DNA of 11,559 nucleotides from Planctomycetota bacterium (GTDB lineage Bacteria; Planctomycetota; UBA11346). The stretch spans positions 2,362-13,920 of the forward strand of contig JAHEDF010000044.1 of NCBI GenBank assembly GCA_024641365.1. Reading direction: 5' to 3'. A program made the position numbers and the translations under genes. Numbering within the stretch: position 1 is the first letter of the stretch; every line of letters begins with the position of its first letter. Below, piece after piece: positions 1 through 7,487 of the stretch. Under the pieces are notes generated by a model. The model searched no databases. It worked only from the letters and a program-made list of their open reading frames with translations, and was not told where the DNA came from.

Positions 1-1222
1 CCAATACTGGCGACTCTGATTGCGAATTTGGTCTCATAATTAAATAGACTTGTAACATTATTATGAGCGCAACCGCAGCAACGGCAGACGGGATTACCCA
101 AGCAGGTCGTTTCGTTTTTGCCGGAGGAATAATACTGGTTTGGGTAACGCCGCTATGACTTGTTCTATCACTGACATTGGCTACCGGCTGATTCGTGCGG
201 TTTGATAGCAATGCTTCAATCGCATGCAGCATGTCATTTGCATCTGCAAAGCGATTTTTTCGATCTTTTGCTGTCGCTTTTAAAACTAATTCCGCGCAAG
301 GCGCACTGATCTCAGGTGTAAGCCGGCGCGGATCAGGAAATGGATCATTAATCACTTTGGCAACTACAGCCCATGCTGATTGACCGGTGTAAGGCGGATG
401 ACCAGTCAATAAATAAAATAATGTAGCGCCAAGCGAATAAACATCGGTCCGTACATCAAGATCCGAAGCACCATCGGCTTGTTCTGGTGACATATATGCT
501 GGCGTTCCTAATGCGGCACCTGACTGTGTTAATTTTTGATCTGGGGTAGTCGTCGAAACTAATCCAAGATCTCCAATTTTAGCTACCCCTTCTTCAGTGA
601 GTAAAATGTTAGACGGTTTAATATCACGATGAATAAAGTTAGCTTCATGTAATGCTCGCAGACCACGTGCTGCATCACGTGCAATTTCAAGAGCGCGTAA
701 TTCTCCAATACGATTATCATAGGATCGCATCAAACGTTCTGCATCCCCACCTGACACGTATTCTAATGCCATGTAAAAACGGCCATTGGCAACGCCAACA
801 TCATAGCAACCAACAACGTGGGGATGATTAATTTTTCCAGCCGCACGTGCTTCGCGTAAAAAACGTTGTCCTAACGCATCATTTTTCAATAATTCATTAC
901 TCAGTAACTTTAATGCAACCACGCGTTGCATACTTATTTGCTGTGCACGAAAAACGATTCCCATGCCACCAACACCCAAACGATCAATTATACGAAATCC
1001 TGCAATTGTATTCGGAGGCGTTTCACCAATTGCCGTCAACTCATTGCGCAAACGTTCAATTTGCACGGTCGTACAATGCCCGCCTTGCACTAATAGATGC
1101 TCGGCTAATCGATCAGGATCAGCCGCGCCACGTACCTTATCAATGAGAACGCGAGCAACATCCGCAGGAAGAAAACCATGACGCGCTGCTAGTTTAATTA
1201 GGTTTGTTGCGTCATTACTCAT
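1..1222 (-). CDS. Membrane-anchored Hanks-type Ser/Thr protein kinase (C-terminus cut by window edge)
   Basis: Reading the minus strand from ATG at 1222 gives 407 codons with no stop before the window edge, so the gene is partial. Residues about 1-72 form a helical region typical of extra N-terminal segments in planctomycete-type kinases. The kinase domain spans about 76-337: Gly-rich loop GVGGMG at 83-88, ATP lysine K105 in VALKLL, alpha-C glutamate E124, catalytic loop HRDIKPSN at 198-205, metal-binding DLG at 218-220 and SPE at 245-247. All catalytic residues are present, so it should phosphorylate Ser/Thr. A polar linker leads to one hydrophobic span at about 374-396, so an extracytoplasmic sensor domain probably follows beyond position 1. 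GGAG at 1229-1232 sits 6 nt before the ATG and supports the start. It lies 196 bp downstream of a Fis-type regulator on the same strand. The substrate is unknown. Confidence 0.95.
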   Translation of the reverse strand, partial: MSNDATNLIKLAARHGFLPADVARVLIDKVRGAADPDRLAEHLLVQGGHCTTVQIERLRNELTAIGETPPNTIAGFRIIDRLGVGGMGIVFRAQQISMQRVVALKLLSNELLKNDALGQRFLREARAAGKINHPHVVGCYDVGVANGRFYMALEYVSGGDAERLMRSYDNRIGELRALEIARDAARGLRALHEANFIHRDIKPSNILLTEEGVAKIGDLGLVSTTTPDQKLTQSGAALGTPAYMSPEQADGASDLDVRTDVYSLGATLFYLLTGHPPYTGQSAWAVVAKVINDPFPDPRRLTPEISAPCAELVLKATAKDRKNRFADANDMLHAIEALLSNRTNQPVANVSDRTSHSGVTQTSIIPPAKTKRPAWVIPSAVAAVALIIMLQVYLIMRPNSQSESPVL

Positions 1223-1228
1223 AATTGT

Positions 1229-1232
1229 CTCC
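1229..1232 (-). promoter_or_regulatory. Ribosome binding site of the kinase gene
   Basis: The minus strand reads GGAGACAATT-ATG, a clear Shine-Dalgarno match that decides the kinase start at 1222. A small inverted repeat (CACAT/ATGTG, 1232-1236 and 1243-1247) lies just upstream and touches the edge of the site; whether it matters is unknown. Confidence 0.7.
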
Positions 1233-1336
1233 ACATAATGGCATGTGTTTTATCACCCCAAACCCAATGGTGTATTTCTTTGTTATCTAATTTGGAGTGG
1301 TTTTGCACGGTACTGAGATTATGCGGCTCTGTCTCG

Positions 1337-1371
1337 ACCGCCAAGTAGCGGTTTTACTTCGTATTAACCGC
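1337..1371 (-). repeat. Two mutually exclusive stem-loops between regulator and kinase genes
   Basis: Three short arms share one sequence: ACCGC at 1337-1341, GCGGTT at 1348-1353 and AACCGC at 1366-1371. The middle arm can pair with either neighbour (5 bp stem with 6 nt loop, or 6 bp stem with 12 nt loop) but not with both. The element sits in the 196 bp gap between two genes read on the minus strand. There is no T-run after either stem in either direction, so it is not a classical terminator. A role in termination, attenuation or RNA processing is possible but not shown. Confidence 0.35.
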
Positions 1372-1418
1372 AAAAATCACTGATTTAATTTTTTAAAGCG
1401 AGTGCTGTAAACCAGCCT

Positions 1419-2018
1419 TTACACCTCTTCACGACTACGCAGACCATGTTCGCGCATCATTTCATACAAGGTAACACGCGAAAGTCCGGCAACTCGTGCG
1501 CACGCACTGATATTACCATTGTAACGAGCCAGTAAATCTTCCAGCCATCGACGCTGAAAATTCGCCCGAGCCGTCTTATAATCATCAACAAACAATTCTG
1601 GACAGGCCACCGTTTCAGCCTGCCACGCAAGTGCCAATATGCGTGCGAATAAAATCATTACCTCGCCCGCTCTTTGTAAATTTTCACCCGCGATCAAGGC
1701 ATCAATGACCACTTCCGGCAAAACGCTCACCGTGATGCGATTGCCGTTCACTTCCGGAATAAGTCCACGCCATGACAGTGATGGTGTTGGCGCTGCCTGC
1801 CGCCCGGCCTCAACATCGCTAGCCACTAATCCATGCGACCCATACAACCATAAACCATCTGCGGGAATGCGTGGGCGAATAGTGCGCAAAAACCGCTCCA
1901 TCAATTTTGGCACCGTTAATCCACGGCCGCTCAAAAAAGTAAGTCGCACCAAGTCTTCATAGACCACGCGACCTATGCTCTCGTCATGAGAATGGGGAGT
2001 TATGGGCTCGGTAGGCAC
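1419..2018 (-). CDS. Small GAF-like / Fis-type HTH transcriptional regulator
   Basis: This encodes 199 residues. The C-terminal 153-193 is a Fis-family helix-turn-helix, the type found at the end of NtrC-like activators: FQRRWLEDLL, then YNGNIS, then AGLSRVTLYEMM. Residues about 18-135 look like a divergent GAF-type sensory domain (LVRLTFL near the start, alternating strands, closing amphipathic helix), but this is only a fold-level impression. There is no AAA+ domain (no Walker A or GAFTGA motif), so it cannot activate sigma-54 polymerase in the NtrC manner and probably acts as a plain DNA-binding regulator or as a partner protein. The start is GTG at 2018; an in-frame TAA lies 8 codons further upstream with no ATG between, and the nearest purine-rich stretch (AAGGTGG) is rather far upstream. 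It is divergent from the Hsp70-like gene and upstream of the kinase gene on the same strand, so it may control one or both. Confidence 0.8.
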   Translation of the reverse strand: MPTEPITPHSHDESIGRVVYEDLVRLTFLSGRGLTVPKLMERFLRTIRPRIPADGLWLYGSHGLVASDVEAGRQAAPTPSLSWRGLIPEVNGNRITVSVLPEVVIDALIAGENLQRAGEVMILFARILALAWQAETVACPELFVDDYKTARANFQRRWLEDLLARYNGNISACARVAGLSRVTLYEMMREHGLRSREEV

Positions 2019-2132
2019 GTCTAGTTGACTATAGCCACCTTATTTCGAAGTGGAAACACAGATTCCAGGAAAGATGAAATACTCTGCGAGCCCTGGATAG
2101 ACAGCTAAATCAAAAGTATTGACTTGCTCAGA

Positions 2133-2138
2133 ATTATA
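2133..2138 (-). promoter_or_regulatory. Candidate -10 box (TATAAT) for the Fis-type regulator gene
   Basis: The minus strand carries a perfect TATAAT in the divergent intergenic region. No good -35 hexamer is found 16-18 bp upstream. It would give a leader of roughly 100 nt. Support is limited to the single hexamer. Confidence 0.3.
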
Positions 2139-2242
2139 ACCCATCAAACAAAAGGTTATGATTATCTATTTAATTCATAAAGAAATTCATATAAAATAGC
2201 ATAGCTTGCTGACATCGATAAGTAACGTATTAGCCTACACCC

Positions 2243-3172
2243 ATGCTCGGCATCGATCTTATTGGTGATTATTGCTCGATTGCGCACCTTGGTCCTGCTG
2301 GTCCTGCGGTATTACGTGTTGGTGAGCAAATCGTACGCATTCCCATGGCAGTAGCTCTGGCCGACAATAAGGTCGTGGCTGGCGAGCGTGCGTTAGAGCA
2401 GATCAAGCGTTATCCGAACAGCGGTCGCACAGATTTTTTACCCGATATACTTAAAGACTATGTGCTCGATTGTGACGAGCAAAAAATTACAACATTGGAT
2501 GCCCTCGAGGCGTTATTTCATTACATCGCCGCGGTCGCGCGTGATGCAAAGCAAATGGTAAACGTACCAACTGTCATAACGGTACCGGCCTATTTTAATG
2601 ATGTGCAACGGGCGCGAGTGAAAGACTCCGCTATAAAAACCGGCTTTCAGGTTTTTCGACTTGTTAATAGACCGACAGCCTTTGTCTTATCTTATTGGTT
2701 CCAGAATAAAAAAACAGTTAAACGATATCTGGTTTGTGAAGTCGAAGATGACCAAACAGAAATTACCATTGTGCATATGCAAGAAGAGTACCCAGAAATT
2801 GAAGTCAGCAATGCTATACTGCCCAATCAAGACGCGGCAAAATGTTTACGAGGTGTTTTAAAAGATGCGTTATTACTACCTGATGCCGTAGAGGCGATAC
2901 TGATAACACAAAATAATACGGCATTAATAAATACGTGCAAAACGATCTTCGCAAAAGATCCCATTGTATTGACACATGGAACAGATCACGCGGCTATGGG
3001 CGCTGCCATTTTTGCGGCTTTGTCCCGCAAGCAGTCGGCACCTTTATCGCAACAACAACAATTATCCCCGCAATCTACCATACCAGAAGCAGCGCAACGC
3101 TCTGGTTGTTTGTTTGCTTTTCTTATTGTCTTCGGAAGTATCGCATGCGGAGCCGCGTTGCTTTTAAAATAG
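2243..3172 (+). CDS. Shortened, tail-anchored Hsp70/DnaK-like protein with degenerate ATPase site
   Basis: The 309 residues follow the DnaK nucleotide-binding domain in reduced form. Phosphate-1-like GIDL is at 3-6, and the family hallmark VITVPAYFND..R is at 111-123. NRPTAF at 142-147 corresponds to DnaK NEPTAA, and GAAIFAAL at 253-260 to the end of the domain. Key ATPase residues are lost: the catalytic Glu of NEPTAA is R143, the phosphate-2 glycines (DLGGGT) are replaced by EVEDDQ at 166-171, and the adenosine-loop glycines by TQNN at 222-225. The stretch matching subdomain IIB is shortened and there is no substrate-binding domain. Instead a Gln/Pro/Ser linker (about 263-287) leads to a hydrophobic segment at about 288-308 ending in K309, a tail anchor. 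The likely role is a non-catalytic, membrane-tethered binding or regulatory protein. The ATG is fixed by an in-frame TAG three codons upstream, although no Shine-Dalgarno is visible. It is divergent from the Fis-type regulator. Confidence 0.9.
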   Translation: MLGIDLIGDYCSIAHLGPAGPAVLRVGEQIVRIPMAVALADNKVVAGERALEQIKRYPNSGRTDFLPDILKDYVLDCDEQKITTLDALEALFHYIAAVARDAKQMVNVPTVITVPAYFNDVQRARVKDSAIKTGFQVFRLVNRPTAFVLSYWFQNKKTVKRYLVCEVEDDQTEITIVHMQEEYPEIEVSNAILPNQDAAKCLRGVLKDALLLPDAVEAILITQNNTALINTCKTIFAKDPIVLTHGTDHAAMGAAIFAALSRKQSAPLSQQQQLSPQSTIPEAAQRSGCLFAFLIVFGSIACGAALLLK

Positions 3173-3219
3173 ACTCCATCATGCGATATTAAAATTCGAA
3201 TGGTTTGTGCAGATAAATC

Positions 3220-3729
3220 TCACTCAACATTGCGCATTGAGTCTGCAAACGCCCTGGAATTTTGATTGGCGAGAATAATTTTTACGCTCTTCGTTAGTGA
3301 TTTTGAGGGAAATGGCGTTGGCTTACTTAATAACATGCCGAATAAATTATAAGGTATATACATAATATTAGTTAATGCCGCCTTGGGAGACCACCAACCA
3401 AGAAGCAAACAATGTAGGAGCGCACTACCTTTTTTCTTTTTAGCACACTTAGAACAACAGACATGTTCTTCAGTCGACCATTGTGCTGCCAATAACATGC
3501 CCGTTACTTTTTTTGTTGTATACACATCATTAGGGCCTTCTTTACTGCATTGAATACAGGCCCCCTGATGGACTTCGCTCACCTGTTTTTCAATATCAGC
3601 TTCAGGAATAAGCTTTTCTGTCAAAGCAATTTTTAAATTCGTCGCGCAACTTTCATCACAGAAAACCCAGGCAGACCAATAGGTGCCACCCATAAGGATT
3701 CGTGAACCACAAGCGCCGCATTTATTCAT
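3220..3729 (-). CDS. Conserved zinc-ribbon protein of unknown function
   Basis: The 169 residues have two Cys-rich modules. The first pairs CGAC (C4, C7) with C24/C28, and the second pairs C58-x2-C61 with C91/C92-x2-C95, consistent with two zinc ribbons. Between them, the phrase around IEKQVSEVHQG (46-56) and the later LLLGWW (108-113) recall a family I associate with planctomycetes and other large-genome bacteria; no function is known to me. A hydrophobic stretch at about 103-134 could be membrane-associated. A good Shine-Dalgarno, AGGA at 3738-3741, lies 8 nt before the ATG. The gene is convergent with the Hsp70-like gene (47 bp apart). It is not in an obvious operon because a 448 bp gene-free gap lies upstream. 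Confidence 0.85.
   Translation of the reverse strand: MNKCGACGSRILMGGTYWSAWVFCDESCATNLKIALTEKLIPEADIEKQVSEVHQGACIQCSKEGPNDVYTTKKVTGMLLAAQWSTEEHVCCSKCAKKKKGSALLHCLLLGWWSPKAALTNIMYIPYNLFGMLLSKPTPFPSKSLTKSVKIILANQNSRAFADSMRNVE
3222..3242. repeat. Small inverted repeat at the 3' end of the zinc-ribbon gene
   Basis: ACTCAA at 3222-3227 is inverted as TTGAGT at 3237-3242 with a 9 nt loop. It overlaps the last codons of the zinc-ribbon gene in the convergent region. No T-run follows, so a terminator role is weak. Confidence 0.25.
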
Positions 3730-3741
3730 GATGTATTTCCT

Positions 3742-4189
3742 ATAAGAGGTGATCTCAACTTTATGTGTTTAAAAAAAACGACATGAAAAGTTTACGCCGA
3801 GCTAGAAAAATAAAGCAGTAAAAATGGATTTACCGCTCATCTCACAAGCCGTGACAGCACGAACCTAGCCACTCGAATTTAAAAGCAATAGCAAACTAAT
3901 AGGGATGTCTGGCTACTCCTAACCAAGCACGGTTAGAAGGCGATGATTGTCTGTCATTATATTCATCTACTTTTAAACTGCATCACCACTATATGGTACT
4001 TAAGGCCCGCCATCTGAATTGTAATTTAAATGCGCGCCCCAACACCCCAGTATCAATCGTAAATTTTACTCGTGCGCTTACTGCTTGTTACCAAATAAGT
4101 TAGTATGCAGTGATTTTTTACGCTCTATTCAAAAAATGGCATAAAACATATTACGCAACTCATAATGTTGACTCTCTTGATTTAATTCA
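3742..4189. other. Gene-poor gap of about 450 bp
   Basis: No convincing gene was found on either strand. It holds short ORFs on the plus strand (14 codons from ATG at 3823) and a 66-codon open stretch from 3903 to a TAG near 4101 whose only ATG is at 3993. There is also a hairpin CTAACC-N6-GGTTAG at 3919-3924/3931-3936. The open stretch might be a gene remnant but has no recognisable motif. The promoter of the zinc-ribbon gene should lie at the left end of this gap; none is obvious. Confidence 0.5.
3919..3936. repeat. Perfect 6 bp stem-loop in the intergenic gap
   Basis: CTAACC, a 6 nt loop, then GGTTAG. It is isolated, with no T-run on either strand; the function is unknown and it may be chance. 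Confidence 0.25.
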
Positions 4190-4741
4190 CTATGGCGCTC
4201 TCGTGAATGTATCGCTACTAACATCCCACAGCCAATGTGCATTAGGAATTTGATCAAAATTATTGCTATCTATTTTTCCGCGCCGTAATTCAAAATCGAA
4301 TTGGCTAAAATCTCCCGGGGATAAAAATGATATTTTATTATTTGCGACCCATGTTATTTGAGTCAATTGATGAAGATAGGGATCTAAATAACGGGATTCA
4401 CTAATCTCACTATTTTCGTCGTTCGTTTTTATCGCATCGGTATCATAAATTGAAATCCACTGATTGCCTTCGCCATATGATTCGATGAGGACGTAATCTC
4501 CATCTGGGGACCATTTGACATCATCAATTATGCCAAGGACCCCCTCCAATTTGTCTAAAATCAATAAATTGCTTTCTTTATCTTTATAAGAAACGGTATC
4601 GGTAAAGCCGCGCTTAATGACGACGATGGCATCTCCTTGGTGCGATGGATATTCGATGACATTGGAATATCGTCCGCTACATGAACATAGAAATATGGGT
4701 AAAGCGAGCGCGGTAATTTTAGTTAGATTCATAACATGCAT
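4190..4741 (-). CDS. Small lipoprotein with beta-propeller (TolB/WD40-like) repeats
   Basis: The N-terminus is a lipoprotein signal: Lys, a hydrophobic run, then a lipobox ending FLCS-C, with the modified Cys at residue 21 of the chosen start. Downstream VKWSPDGDYVLI and, about 60 residues later, a second unit beginning ITWVANNKISFLS are typical of TolB/WD40-like propeller blades, but only about two are present, far fewer than a closed propeller. It is therefore a fragmentary or small member, or a partner-dependent fold. An ATG 9 nt further upstream (4750) overlaps the Shine-Dalgarno itself; AAAGGA at 4750-4755 is 8 nt before the ATG at 4741, so 4741 is the better start (183 residues). It is the last gene of a probable operon with the two exported proteins upstream (65 bp gap). 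The function is unknown; it is likely anchored on the periplasmic side of a membrane. Confidence 0.75.
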   Translation of the reverse strand: MHVMNLTKITALALPIFLCSCSGRYSNVIEYPSHQGDAIVVIKRGFTDTVSYKDKESNLLILDKLEGVLGIIDDVKWSPDGDYVLIESYGEGNQWISIYDTDAIKTNDENSEISESRYLDPYLHQLTQITWVANNKISFLSPGDFSQFDFELRRGKIDSNNFDQIPNAHWLWDVSSDTFTRAP

Positions 4742-4749
4742 TAATGGCA

Positions 4750-4755
4750 TCCTTT
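4750..4755 (-). promoter_or_regulatory. Ribosome binding site that decides the lipoprotein start
   Basis: The minus strand reads AAAGGA and then 8 nt to the ATG at 4741. The final A of this site is the first base of the upstream in-frame ATG at 4750, so that earlier ATG cannot use it. Confidence 0.6.
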
Positions 4756-4806
4756 TAAAGTTGCTTCCACGTCTAAGTTATGTTTGATTAAATCCAACAA
4801 GCGACA

Positions 4807-6015
4807 TTATTTTTTAGTTGCTTCTTTTAAGGCCTCTATGATCTCTTGTTGTTTCTCGGGTCGCTCGATTGAAAAATAGGAACTCGTCGTTCGCCGCACA
4901 TAGGCTCCTTTGGGGAGAATCTCATCTATAATTTGAATGGCAGCATCTTGGTAGCGCAAAACTGTCCTAGTCGGATGAAAGTCACGCCAGTAACCAATGC
5001 CACGAATGGGTCGACGATCAGTTAATAAGTTTATTAAGGAGGGAAGCGCTGGCTCACCAATAGCACGCAAGGCTTTTGCGGCATTATACGACTTATCTTC
5101 TGGTTGCAAAAAACTATGCAGCACATGGCAGTAACCAGGTTGCATCATTTGGTAGGCAACCACATCGCGCAAATGATAGATGTGATAAGCAATTTGTTGT
5201 TGTAAGTCGAACGCATCAATGTTTTCTGGTTTTTTATAATTTTGATCCTCGATTAGCATTTTATCTAATTGGTCGGCTAAGTCGCGTGATTGATCGGCAT
5301 AAAAAGTATTAGAAAAATCCGTCGCGACTTTTCGAAAGTGTTGAGCTGCTTCCTTGCGATCGCCACGCCCCTGCAATGCCGTCAGCCCTGCTTGAAATTG
5401 CGTCCATGCCTGTGCCGTTGGTAAACTTGCTAATTTTTCTTTGTCTTTTACGGTAAATTGTCGTTCTGGGGGAAGTTGTTCCTCATCTTTAAATTTAATG
5501 TGACCAAAGTATTGTTTTGAAAACAACGACGTAAATTCAGCATACTCTTCCATCATTGGTTTACGACGCCAACGTTCGTTGATAAAATCATGAAATTCCT
5601 TCTCGGATGTTTTTTCATACCATTTTTGATAGGCTTTAATGTCCCAGCCAAAATCTTCGCCTATAGTAAAGCGCAGATAATTGGCGCCCATGTGTCCCGT
5701 CTGTTTTAATGAATCAATTAAAAATGATAACGATTCTTTCTCTCCTTGTGAGGCCAAAGCATAATGAAGCGCCAGTTTGACATGAAAATTGTCTTCTTTT
5801 GCTAAACGTTTTTTAACGGCTGGTGAAATCTGTTTGGGATTAAGGATTTTCGCAAGCGATGAGGCGGCATCTTCACGACTCTGAGCGTTATCATTATCAA
5901 GTTGTATGATCAACTGGTCAATATTGGGGCTTTTTGCCTCCTCCGTTATTACTTTGTTAAGTGGAAGGAAAGTTACTACGATGAACATCAAGATTGTGCA
6001 AAGCGTCGAATTCAT
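4807..6015 (-). CDS. Exported HEAT-repeat / TPR-containing protein
   Basis: The 402 residues start with a signal peptide (hydrophobic about 5-20). Residues about 32-120 contain HEAT-like helices (SREDAASSLAKIL, later HVKLALHYALAS) followed by FGWDIKAYQKWYEK (122-135), a pattern common after HEAT blocks in planctomycete proteins. A TPR-like pair lies at about 200-255 (AWTQFQAGLTALQGRGD, then a helix ending DQLDKML). A second HEAT block at about 309-366 has the signature AAKALRAIGEPALPSLINLL. Between them, residues 270-300 include YHIYHLRDV and MMQPGYC, possibly a family-specific loop. It is probably a periplasmic or surface scaffold that binds other proteins; there are no catalytic motifs. An AAGG about 4 nt before the ATG serves as ribosome site. 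It lies 62 bp after the 469-residue lipoprotein gene and 65 bp before the small lipoprotein gene, suggesting one operon. Confidence 0.85.
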   Translation of the reverse strand: MNSTLCTILMFIVVTFLPLNKVITEEAKSPNIDQLIIQLDNDNAQSREDAASSLAKILNPKQISPAVKKRLAKEDNFHVKLALHYALASQGEKESLSFLIDSLKQTGHMGANYLRFTIGEDFGWDIKAYQKWYEKTSEKEFHDFINERWRRKPMMEEYAEFTSLFSKQYFGHIKFKDEEQLPPERQFTVKDKEKLASLPTAQAWTQFQAGLTALQGRGDRKEAAQHFRKVATDFSNTFYADQSRDLADQLDKMLIEDQNYKKPENIDAFDLQQQIAYHIYHLRDVVAYQMMQPGYCHVLHSFLQPEDKSYNAAKALRAIGEPALPSLINLLTDRRPIRGIGYWRDFHPTRTVLRYQDAAIQIIDEILPKGAYVRRTTSSYFSIERPEKQQEIIEALKEATKK

Positions 6016-6077
6016 AGAACCTTATCCCATGAAGCGATTATTTCGATAATCGCTAAATTACCTCGTTATTTATTCGT

Positions 6078-7487
6078 TTATTTTTCTTCTTCAATAAATG
6101 GCCCAGCCTTCTCAGCTTGTGCTCGGATGCTGTTAATCATTTTCATCATCCGTTCATTAATAACCGCATACAATTTGTCTTTCGCAAACGGCTGTACGTC
6201 AGATAACGATGCCTTAAAGACCTTTTGTCCTTCTAGCCATTTTGCCATTCCGGTTTTGGGTTTCACGGTCACCTGAACAATTATATCACTAGGCACATTG
6301 CCGTTAATGGTTTGTATAGCGCCTGTATCTGCACCGACCGCATATTCACTGACAGTCAAAGAAAATTCCAAAGTACCAACGACATTGTCATCTTTGGTTG
6401 CTTCCATAATGTTTAAAAAATCACATGATTTGGCCAAATTAGCAAAAGCATCTACGACATCAATTTCATATGATTTATAACTCTGCCCCATCATTTTTCC
6501 TGATTTTTCTGTGATGGTCTGAGCGGTAAACGTGTAGAGCCAGACCGGTTGCTGCGTACGATCAACGGCCTGAGCCAACAATTGTTCTGCATTATCTATT
6601 TTTAGCTTCTTTAATTCAGTCATTACCGTCGTTGCTAATTCTTCACGTTTTTTAGACGCTAGACTATTAATTCCAAACATATTCACTTTTTGTGGTAGCT
6701 TTGTGGTTGCTTCCCACGTCTTTGTTCCATCTAACGAACTGGGAGTGCCATAGGTAGTGATTTTAAATTGTGCGGTTAGCGCCTCTGGCACACGGTTCAT
6801 TGAAGAAAAGCTGTCGCCATACGACACTTCATCCCACTGTAATATTAATTGCACAAATCCTAATCCGGTGCGTCGTACTGGACGTTTATCGAAAACGACA
6901 ATATCAATAGGTGCAAAGACGGATCGTAAACTTTCCATTAGTTTCTTTTTAATTTCGACATCCTCATACTTTTTTTCGTGTAATCCGCCAATGACCACGA
7001 CATAACTTTTCGCCAGCGCCGCTAGTCGCGCGGCCTCTTGCGCGGCTTTCTCATCTGCCGCTTTTTTATTTAATAAGGCATCAATTCGCGTGCCGTGTTC
7101 ATCAAGCCACTTCTGGTGATCAGAGCGGTCAGCAAGCGTTGCTATGAGTTTCATAACGGATCGATAGGTTTCACGATTTTGTTCGGCTGCCGTTATCATA
7201 GCTGGCATTGCTGTGGTTATCGCTTTACTAATTTTTGATTTTTCTTCTTCTAATTTATTACGCACACTCTTCCCATCCACTTCCTCATCGAGAATTGGCG
7301 TTGCCTTTTGTAAGGCCGCATCCCACTTTATAAGCGCTTGGTCCCATTTTCCTGATTCCACCTGTTGTTGTGCTGAAATAATTTCTTTATCAACGTGCTG
7401 CCATACTTCTGTTGCAGAGGGTCCCCCACAGCCAGCAAGTAACATTACCCCAATCATGATGGTTGATAAAAAAAGTAGTTTTTTCAT
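6078..7487 (-). CDS. Lipoprotein of unknown function (469 aa)
   Basis: A lipoprotein signal peptide ends in LLAGC with the lipidated Cys at 20 and Gly at +2, which does not favour inner-membrane retention. Residues 24-160 are mostly helical with coiled-coil character (many E, K, Q, A; notably AADEKAAQEAARLAALAK at 143-160). A mixed alpha/beta region follows at about 161-300, starting SYVVVIGGL, with strand FAPIDIVVF and basic KRPVRR at 201-206. A second beta-rich region at about 315-410 and a C-terminal helix at about 430-460 follow. I do not recognise the family. A GAGAAG about 9 nt upstream is a modest ribosome site. It is the first gene of the presumed three-gene operon, so the promoter should lie in 7488-7800. 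It is probably an outer-envelope component working with the HEAT/TPR protein downstream. Confidence 0.88.
   Translation of the reverse strand: MKKLLFLSTIMIGVMLLAGCGGPSATEVWQHVDKEIISAQQQVESGKWDQALIKWDAALQKATPILDEEVDGKSVRNKLEEEKSKISKAITTAMPAMITAAEQNRETYRSVMKLIATLADRSDHQKWLDEHGTRIDALLNKKAADEKAAQEAARLAALAKSYVVVIGGLHEKKYEDVEIKKKLMESLRSVFAPIDIVVFDKRPVRRTGLGFVQLILQWDEVSYGDSFSSMNRVPEALTAQFKITTYGTPSSLDGTKTWEATTKLPQKVNMFGINSLASKKREELATTVMTELKKLKIDNAEQLLAQAVDRTQQPVWLYTFTAQTITEKSGKMMGQSYKSYEIDVVDAFANLAKSCDFLNIMEATKDDNVVGTLEFSLTVSEYAVGADTGAIQTINGNVPSDIIVQVTVKPKTGMAKWLEGQKVFKASLSDVQPFAKDKLYAVINERMMKMINSIRAQAEKAGPFIEEEK

Noticed and set aside
847..1181. Plus-strand ORFs inside the kinase gene
   Set aside because: They lie antisense to a kinase domain with all catalytic motifs; they are shadows of that gene.
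2119..2140. TTGACT plus TATAAC as a promoter for the Hsp70-like gene
   Set aside because: The spacing is only 10 bp, too short for sigma-70, and no alternative -10 lies at 16-18 bp.
5902..6276. Plus-strand ORF of 124 codons across the HEAT/lipoprotein junction
   Set aside because: It is antisense to two well-supported exported proteins and has no ribosome site or recognisable motif.
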